From the NCBI RefSeq assembly GCF_014931415.1, contig NZ_CP063121.1, forward strand, positions 248,001 through 312,000: 64,000 nucleotides of DNA. The letters are read 5' to 3'. The stretch comes from Haemophilus parainfluenzae. GTDB lineage: Bacteria; Pseudomonadota; Gammaproteobacteria; Enterobacterales; Pasteurellaceae. Position 1 is the stretch's first letter. Every line of letters begins with the position of its first letter. Shown here piece after piece: positions 58,823 to 64,000 of the stretch. A program made the translations under genes and the position numbers. Under the pieces are notes generated by a model. It had not been told where the DNA came from. It did not search any database and saw nothing but the letters and a program-made list of their open reading frames with translations.

Positions 58823-61648
58823 TTACGCGAACTGACGTACTTCGCCGTTACCCGCTACGTTTTCCACACAACGTGGACAAAGTGTCGGATGTTCAGGATT
58901 CACGCCGATTTTGTCAGAATAATGCCAGCAACGTGGACATTTTTCACCGTTAGAACGTGCAACGCTTACCGCAATTCCCTCTAACTCTCCCGTAGCTACA
59001 TCTGCAGGTTTGTCAGCTAATGGTTTCACTTCCGCTTTTGAGGTAATTAACACGAAACGTAATTCATTGCCTAATTGTTCTAACAATGCTCGATATTCAT
59101 CGTTAGCATAAACTGTTACTTCTGCTTCTAAACCACCACCGATCACTTTGTCGTTACGGGCGATTTCTAATACACGGTTCACTTCAGAACGAACTTTAAT
59201 CAGTTGTTGCCAGTAAGCATCATCTAATTTTTCATTCTCGCCTAAACCAAATAAGCCTTCGTAGAATTCTTCAGTAAAGACAAATTCAGCACGTGGCATT
59301 GCTGTTTGTGGTAAGTAGCCCCAAATTTCATCTGCCGTGAATGACAAGATTGGTGCCATCCAACGTACTAAAGCTTCCGCAATGTGCCATAACGCTGTTT
59401 GGCAGCTACGACGAGCAAGACTATCCGCTTTGGTGGTGTATTGACGGTCTTTGATAATATCAAGGTAGAACGAACCCATTTCCACAGAACAAAAACGCAT
59501 TAAACGTTGTACTACTGTGTGGAATTGATAGTTATCGTACGCGTCTTTGATTTCTTTTTGTGCATCTAACGCACAAGCTACCGCCCAACGATCTAAGCTA
59601 ATCATGTCTTCCGGTTTAACCGCATCACGTTGCGGATCAAAACCGTTTAAATTCGCTAATAAGAAACGCGCAGTGTTACGAATACGACGATAGCTATCCG
59701 CGGCACGTTTTAAGATCTCATCAGAAACAGTCATTTCACCGGTATAGTCGGTAGATGCAACCCATAAACGTAAAATATCACCACCGAATTTATCCATGAC
59801 TTCTTGTGGGGTCACGATGTTACCGATAGATTTTGACATCTTACGGCCTTGACCATCCACGGTGAAACCATGGGTTAATACTTGTTTGTATGGCGCTTTG
59901 CTGTCTGTTGCCGTAGAAAGCATTAAAGAAGACATAAACCAACCACGGTGTTGGTCAGAACCTTCTAAATACATATCGATATCTTGACCGTTAAACTCCG
60001 GACGATTCGCGACAACAGAAGAATAGGTTGATCCTGAGTCAAACCATACGTCAAGGGTATCAGGCACTTTGCGATAGGTTTCGGCATCAGCCCCTAATAA
60101 TTCTTTTTCGTCTAAATCCCACCATGCTTGAATACCGGCTTTCTCTACACGTTTCGCTACTTCTTCAAGTAACTCTAAGGTACGCGGATGAAGCTCTTCG
60201 GTTTCTTTGTGCACGAATAAGGTCATCGGTACACCCCAAGTACGTTGACGAGAAATACACCAGTCTGGGCGGTTTTCAACCATTTTCTCGATACGTGCTT
60301 GACCCCAATCTGGAATCCAACGTACGCCTTTGATTTCGCCTAATGCTTGTTGGCGTAAACCCTGTGTTTCCATACCGATAAACCATTGTGGTGTTGCACG
60401 GAAAATAATCGGGGTTTTGTGACGCCAGCAGTGTGGGTAGCTGTGTTTGATTTTCTCAACTTTTAATAAGTTGCCCACTTCTTGTAATTTTTCAACAACC
60501 AATGGATTGGCTTCAAATACGCCTTTGCCTGCAAAGAATTCAGTCGTTGAAATAAATTTACCGTCATTCGATACAAGACCCGCCATTGGTAAATTATATT
60601 TTTGTCCTACAATAAAGTCGTCTAAACCGTGGTCTGGTGCGGTGTGAACTAAACCTGTACCGCCATCAGTGGTCACGTGATCACCTAAAATTACTGGTAC
60701 AGTGAAATCATAGAACGGATGGTTAAAGCGTACTAACTCAAGTGCTTGACCTTTTACTGAACCTAACACTTCAACTTGTTCTACGCCCACCGCTTTCGCA
60801 ACAGACTCAACTAATTCAGCAGCTAAGATCACACGCTCATCACCAAGTTGTACTAAGTTGTATTCTAAGTCTGCATTTACTGCAATCGCACGGTTAGATG
60901 GCATTGTCCAAGGTGTAGTGGTCCAAATCACGGCAGATAATTTGCCATAGCCTTTGCCTACTGCGTTAAATTTCTCTTCAATTTCGGCTACATTTACTGC
61001 AGGAAAACGCACATAGATAGACGGAGAAACTTTGTCTTCGTATTCCACTTCTGCTTCTGCTAAAGAAGAACCACAATCCAAACACCAGTGCACTGGTTTT
61101 GAACCTTTGTATAAGTGACCATTCGCAATCACTTTACCGAGTGTACGGATGATGTTTGCTTCGGTGTTGAAGTTCATCGTTAAATAAGGATTATCCCAAT
61201 CACCCAACACACCTAAACGGATAAAATCTTTTTTCTGACCTTCTACTTGTTCTGCAGCGTATTCACGGCATTTTTGACGGAATTCAGCAGCGGTCACTTT
61301 CTCATTTGGTTTACCCACCAAACCTTCTACTTTTAATTCAATTGGTAAACCGTGACAGTCCCAACCCGGGATATAAGGCGAATCAAAACCTAACGCTGTT
61401 TTAGATTTAATAATAATATCTTTCAGAATTTTATTAACGGCGTGACCGATATGAATATTGCCGTTCGCATACGGAGGGCCATCATGCAAAATAAAGGATT
61501 TTTTACCTTTCGTGGCTTGGCGGATTTTTTGATACAACTGTTTGTCATACCAATTTTTTAACATTACAGGTTCGCGTTTGGCTAAATCGCCACGCATTGG
61601 GAAACCTGTTTCAGGTAAATTTAACGTGTTTTTGTAATCAACTGTCAT
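58823..61648 (-). CDS. ileS: Isoleucyl-tRNA synthetase
   Basis: 941 residues from the ATG at 61648 ([20 protein letters not shown]), with GGA upstream; a TTG four codons earlier is not needed. Class I motifs HIGH ([10 protein letters not shown]) and KMSKS ([10 protein letters not shown]), an editing domain between them, and C-terminal zinc cysteines ([12 protein letters not shown] and CPRCVEN). It lies 32 bp after ribF in one transcript. Confidence 0.98.
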   Translation of the reverse strand: MTVDYKNTLNLPETGFPMRGDLAKREPVMLKNWYDKQLYQKIRQATKGKKSFILHDGPPYANGNIHIGHAVNKILKDIIIKSKTALGFDSPYIPGWDCHGLPIELKVEGLVGKPNEKVTAAEFRQKCREYAAEQVEGQKKDFIRLGVLGDWDNPYLTMNFNTEANIIRTLGKVIANGHLYKGSKPVHWCLDCGSSLAEAEVEYEDKVSPSIYVRFPAVNVAEIEEKFNAVGKGYGKLSAVIWTTTPWTMPSNRAIAVNADLEYNLVQLGDERVILAAELVESVAKAVGVEQVEVLGSVKGQALELVRFNHPFYDFTVPVILGDHVTTDGGTGLVHTAPDHGLDDFIVGQKYNLPMAGLVSNDGKFISTTEFFAGKGVFEANPLVVEKLQEVGNLLKVEKIKHSYPHCWRHKTPIIFRATPQWFIGMETQGLRQQALGEIKGVRWIPDWGQARIEKMVENRPDWCISRQRTWGVPMTLFVHKETEELHPRTLELLEEVAKRVEKAGIQAWWDLDEKELLGADAETYRKVPDTLDVWFDSGSTYSSVVANRPEFNGQDIDMYLEGSDQHRGWFMSSLMLSTATDSKAPYKQVLTHGFTVDGQGRKMSKSIGNIVTPQEVMDKFGGDILRLWVASTDYTGEMTVSDEILKRAADSYRRIRNTARFLLANLNGFDPQRDAVKPEDMISLDRWAVACALDAQKEIKDAYDNYQFHTVVQRLMRFCSVEMGSFYLDIIKDRQYTTKADSLARRSCQTALWHIAEALVRWMAPILSFTADEIWGYLPQTAMPRAEFVFTEEFYEGLFGLGENEKLDDAYWQQLIKVRSEVNRVLEIARNDKVIGGGLEAEVTVYANDEYRALLEQLGNELRFVLITSKAEVKPLADKPADVATGELEGIAVSVARSNGEKCPRCWHYSDKIGVNPEHPTLCPRCVENVAGNGEVRQFA

Positions 61649-61680
61649 GTTATTTTCCAATTTTATATTTCAATATAATT

Positions 61681-62607
61681 CTATTTTGCAAAAAATGCTT
61701 TCGCTGTTTTTACGTCTTGTTCAATTTGAGCTTTCAACGCCTCAAAAGACGGAAATTTTATCTCATCTCGAATCTTATGGCAGAATTCTACCTCTACCAT
61801 TTGTCCATAAATATTCTGAGAAAAATCAAATAAATGAACTTCTAATAATTGTATCGTACCGTTAATAGTTGGGCGTTTTCCCATGTTGGCGACGCCATTA
61901 AAAATCTCACCTGATTTCAACCGCACTTTCACCGCATAAACCCCTTTTACTGGGTTCACTTGACGATGTAAACGAACATTCGCGGTAGGAAAACCAATGG
62001 TGCGGCCTAATTTATTGCCGTGGATCACACGACCGAAAATACGATAAGGCTTACCGAGTAAATTTTGCGCATGCTGTAAATCATCTTTAGCCAGCGCTTC
62101 ACGAATAGCGGTGCTACTGATACGCAACTCATCTAAACAGAAGGTGTGGCTGTCTTCTACTTCAAAACCAAACTGCTTTCCAGCTTGCTGCAACATCGCA
62201 AAATTGCCTAAACGTTTCGCACCAAATTTGAAATCATCCCCAATACTGAGAAACTTCACATTTAATTTGCGCACAAGCCAATCTTCAATAAATTGTTCTG
62301 CAGGAAGATCAGCAAAAGTGCGGTCAAATTTCGCGACGATCACCACATCCACCCCCGCCTTAGCTAAATAATGTAATTTATCTCTTAACCGCATTAAGCG
62401 AGCAGGGGCTTTGTCACCCATAAAATATTCGCGCGGTTGCGGCTCGAAAAGCATCACTGCCATGGGTAAATTCAGTGCATTTGCTTTCTGACGAAGATGA
62501 CGCAAAATCGCCTGATGCCCCAAATGCACGCCATCAAAATTGCCAATGGTTAATGCGCACCCTGACAAATATGGCTGTGTATTATAAAGCCCACGAATTA
62601 ATTGCAT
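61681..62607 (-). CDS. ribF: Bifunctional riboflavin kinase / FMN adenylyltransferase
   Basis: 308 residues: N-terminal nucleotidyltransferase (TIGNFDGVHLGHQAILRHL, later RISSTAIREAL) and C-terminal kinase (GNKLGRTIGFPTANVRL). Makes FMN and FAD. Located between murJ and ileS. Confidence 0.97.
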   Translation of the reverse strand: MQLIRGLYNTQPYLSGCALTIGNFDGVHLGHQAILRHLRQKANALNLPMAVMLFEPQPREYFMGDKAPARLMRLRDKLHYLAKAGVDVVIVAKFDRTFADLPAEQFIEDWLVRKLNVKFLSIGDDFKFGAKRLGNFAMLQQAGKQFGFEVEDSHTFCLDELRISSTAIREALAKDDLQHAQNLLGKPYRIFGRVIHGNKLGRTIGFPTANVRLHRQVNPVKGVYAVKVRLKSGEIFNGVANMGKRPTINGTIQLLEVHLFDFSQNIYGQMVEVEFCHKIRDEIKFPSFEALKAQIEQDVKTAKAFFAK

Positions 62608-62657
62608 TACATCTTATCCAAAAAAACAAAAAATAATCGGTGCATTATAGCGGTAAC

Positions 62658-64000
62658 TTAATGTTTTGTCAGTAAATGGTGTTTACGAACACCCAATAGC
62701 ACCAATACACCTAAATAAACGACCGCAGCCAGTCCGATTAACCAAGCTAGCCAATAGATACGCATTAAAAATGTCATGGCTGCCCATTCTTCAATTGATG
62801 GGCAGTTATACCAAAGCAAGCCGCCCATGGCTAAGGCTGCACCTAAAACTTTCAGAAAAAAGACCGCACTTTTACGTGAAAAATGATACACATCCGCTTT
62901 CGCTAAACCACGATAAAGTAAATAAGCATTTAAGGTTGCCGACATCGCAGAAGCAATCGCCAACCCCACATAACTAAATGGAATCGCCAATACGTTAAAG
63001 CCCATATTGCTTACCATAGCGATGATCCCGATTTTCACGGGGGTTTTGGTGTCTTGGCGTGCGTAATAACCGTTAGCCAAGATCTTAATCAGCATAAAGC
63101 TAAGTAAACCCGCATTGAATGCCCATAAGGAATAAGAAGCTGAGTGCACATCTGTTAAGGTAAAACTGCCACGCATAAATAACACCAATAACATTGGTTG
63201 GGCTAACACGGCAATACCAATTGCAGCCGGCACACCAAGTAATAAAATCATTCGTACGCCCCAGTCCATGGTGTTGCGAAAATTAGCCGCACTTTGGGAA
63301 GAATTGTCTTCTCGATTCACATGATGGCGAGCAAGCGTCGGTAAAATCACGGTGGAAATGGCGATACCAAATAGCCCAAGTGGAAACTCTAATAGACGAT
63401 CAGAATAATAAAGCCAACTAATAGACCCCGTCATTAAGAAACTGGCAATGACCGTATCAAGCAGCAAGTTGATTTGACTTACAGAAACCCCGAATAAAGC
63501 CGGAATCATCAATCGACGAATTTTGGCTACCCCTTCATCATGCCATGCCCATTTTGGTTTTACGAGCAAGCCGGCTTTTTTCAAGAAAGGGATTTGGAAT
63601 AAAAATTGTAATAAACCGCCTAAGAAGATCCCGATAGCAAGGGCAAGATCAGGATTATCTAATCTTGGTGCGAGGAAAAGTGCGGTCGCTATCATGGCGA
63701 TATTGAGCAAAACAGGCGAGAACGACATCACACCGAATTTACCTATCGTATTTAAAATCGCCCCAGAAAGTGCCACAAAGGTGACAAACCATAAATAAGG
63801 AAACGTAATTTTTAAGAGTAAAGACGCTTGTTCAAATTTGTGTGCATCGGGCCCGTCATTTAGCCAATCGGTAAACCAGCCCATCCCGAAGATCGCTGCA
63901 ACGACAGGCGATCCCACCATGGCAAGTAAAGTGACAATACTGACTAATCCGCCTAGCGTACCCGATACCTTCCCGATAAATTCTCGGGTTTTAGAAAGAT
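62658..64000 (-). CDS. murJ: Lipid II flippase MurJ (5' end beyond window)
   Basis: The reading frame is open to the right edge: upstream of the internal ATG at 63920 it reads TREFIGKVSGTLGGLVSIVTLLA, so the real start lies outside. About 447 residues of a roughly 510-520-residue protein are present, with many membrane segments. It flips the peptidoglycan precursor lipid II across the inner membrane. ribF begins about 50 bp downstream. Confidence 0.95.
   Translation of the reverse strand, partial: LSKTREFIGKVSGTLGGLVSIVTLLAMVGSPVVAAIFGMGWFTDWLNDGPDAHKFEQASLLLKITFPYLWFVTFVALSGAILNTIGKFGVMSFSPVLLNIAMIATALFLAPRLDNPDLALAIGIFLGGLLQFLFQIPFLKKAGLLVKPKWAWHDEGVAKIRRLMIPALFGVSVSQINLLLDTVIASFLMTGSISWLYYSDRLLEFPLGLFGIAISTVILPTLARHHVNREDNSSQSAANFRNTMDWGVRMILLLGVPAAIGIAVLAQPMLLVLFMRGSFTLTDVHSASYSLWAFNAGLLSFMLIKILANGYYARQDTKTPVKIGIIAMVSNMGFNVLAIPFSYVGLAIASAMSATLNAYLLYRGLAKADVYHFSRKSAVFFLKVLGAALAMGGLLWYNCPSIEEWAAMTFLMRIYWLAWLIGLAAVVYLGVLVLLGVRKHHLLTKH

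Overview
The window comes from a member of the Pasteurellaceae, most likely a Haemophilus close to H. parainfluenzae or H. influenzae. Three things point there: an AT-rich genome, dozens of copies of the Haemophilus uptake word AAGTGCGGT / ACCGCACTT (often as inverted pairs that serve as terminators), and gene blocks in H. influenzae-like order (glnA-typA; proC-MFS-xerD; efp-epmB-oapA-oapB-recO-rlmD-relA-dgkA; pe-pflA-pflB-focA; comE1, ispH-lspA; tig-clpP-clpX-secE-nusG; ileS-ribF-murJ). The species call is inference. No rRNA, tRNA, CRISPR array or intact insertion sequence was seen.

Layout. 0-18.4 kb is housekeeping: glutamine synthetase (cut by the left edge), TypA, RdgC, ProC, an MFS transporter, XerD, glycerate kinase with a GntP permease, then a long minus-strand block (dgkA, relA, rlmD, recO, oapB, oapA, epmB) divergent from efp. 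18.5-26.4 kb is an accessory type I restriction-modification locus: hsdR, three half-length hsdS segments, a PrrC-type anticodon nuclease and hsdM. 26.4-38.1 kb returns to core genes: adhesin protein E, pyruvate formate-lyase and its activase, FocA, ComE1, YbjQ, RdgB, a DUF305 protein, IspH, LspA, GlmU, PyrG. 38.2-40.6 kb is a small scarred island: a decayed gene, a truncated gene, a GC-rich CDF metal transporter, a MobC-like protein and oriT-like dyads, with a direct repeat of about 48 bp on both sides. 40.6-64 kb holds unknown secreted and small proteins, a glycosyltransferase, a DUF4153 membrane protein, enolase, a tight five-gene operon (NUDIX, DUF2251-like, YigB, YgiB-like, YgiC-like), a YqhD-like dehydrogenase, rplKA, nusG-secE, tig-clpPX, kbp, ypfJ, ileS-ribF and murJ (cut by the right edge).

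The most notable system is the hsd locus. The second hsdS ends inside a (GCAA)10 tract. Just past it, in another frame, the sequence continues as a proper second half of an S subunit. With 8 or 11 repeats the two halves would join into a protein of about 440 residues; with the 10 repeats seen here only a half-subunit is made. The specificity subunit is therefore predicted to be phase variable. The same operon encodes a protein with a PrrC-like NTPase and an Arg304-Glu308-His340 triad whose spacing equals the published PrrC anticodon nuclease triad. The locus carries exact Neisseria uptake words beside a Haemophilus one, suggesting transfer between these genera.

Smaller regulatory finds are a perfect CRP-S competence palindrome upstream of comE1, and two MerR-type promoters with 19-bp spacers, one before the DUF305 gene and one before the CDF transporter.
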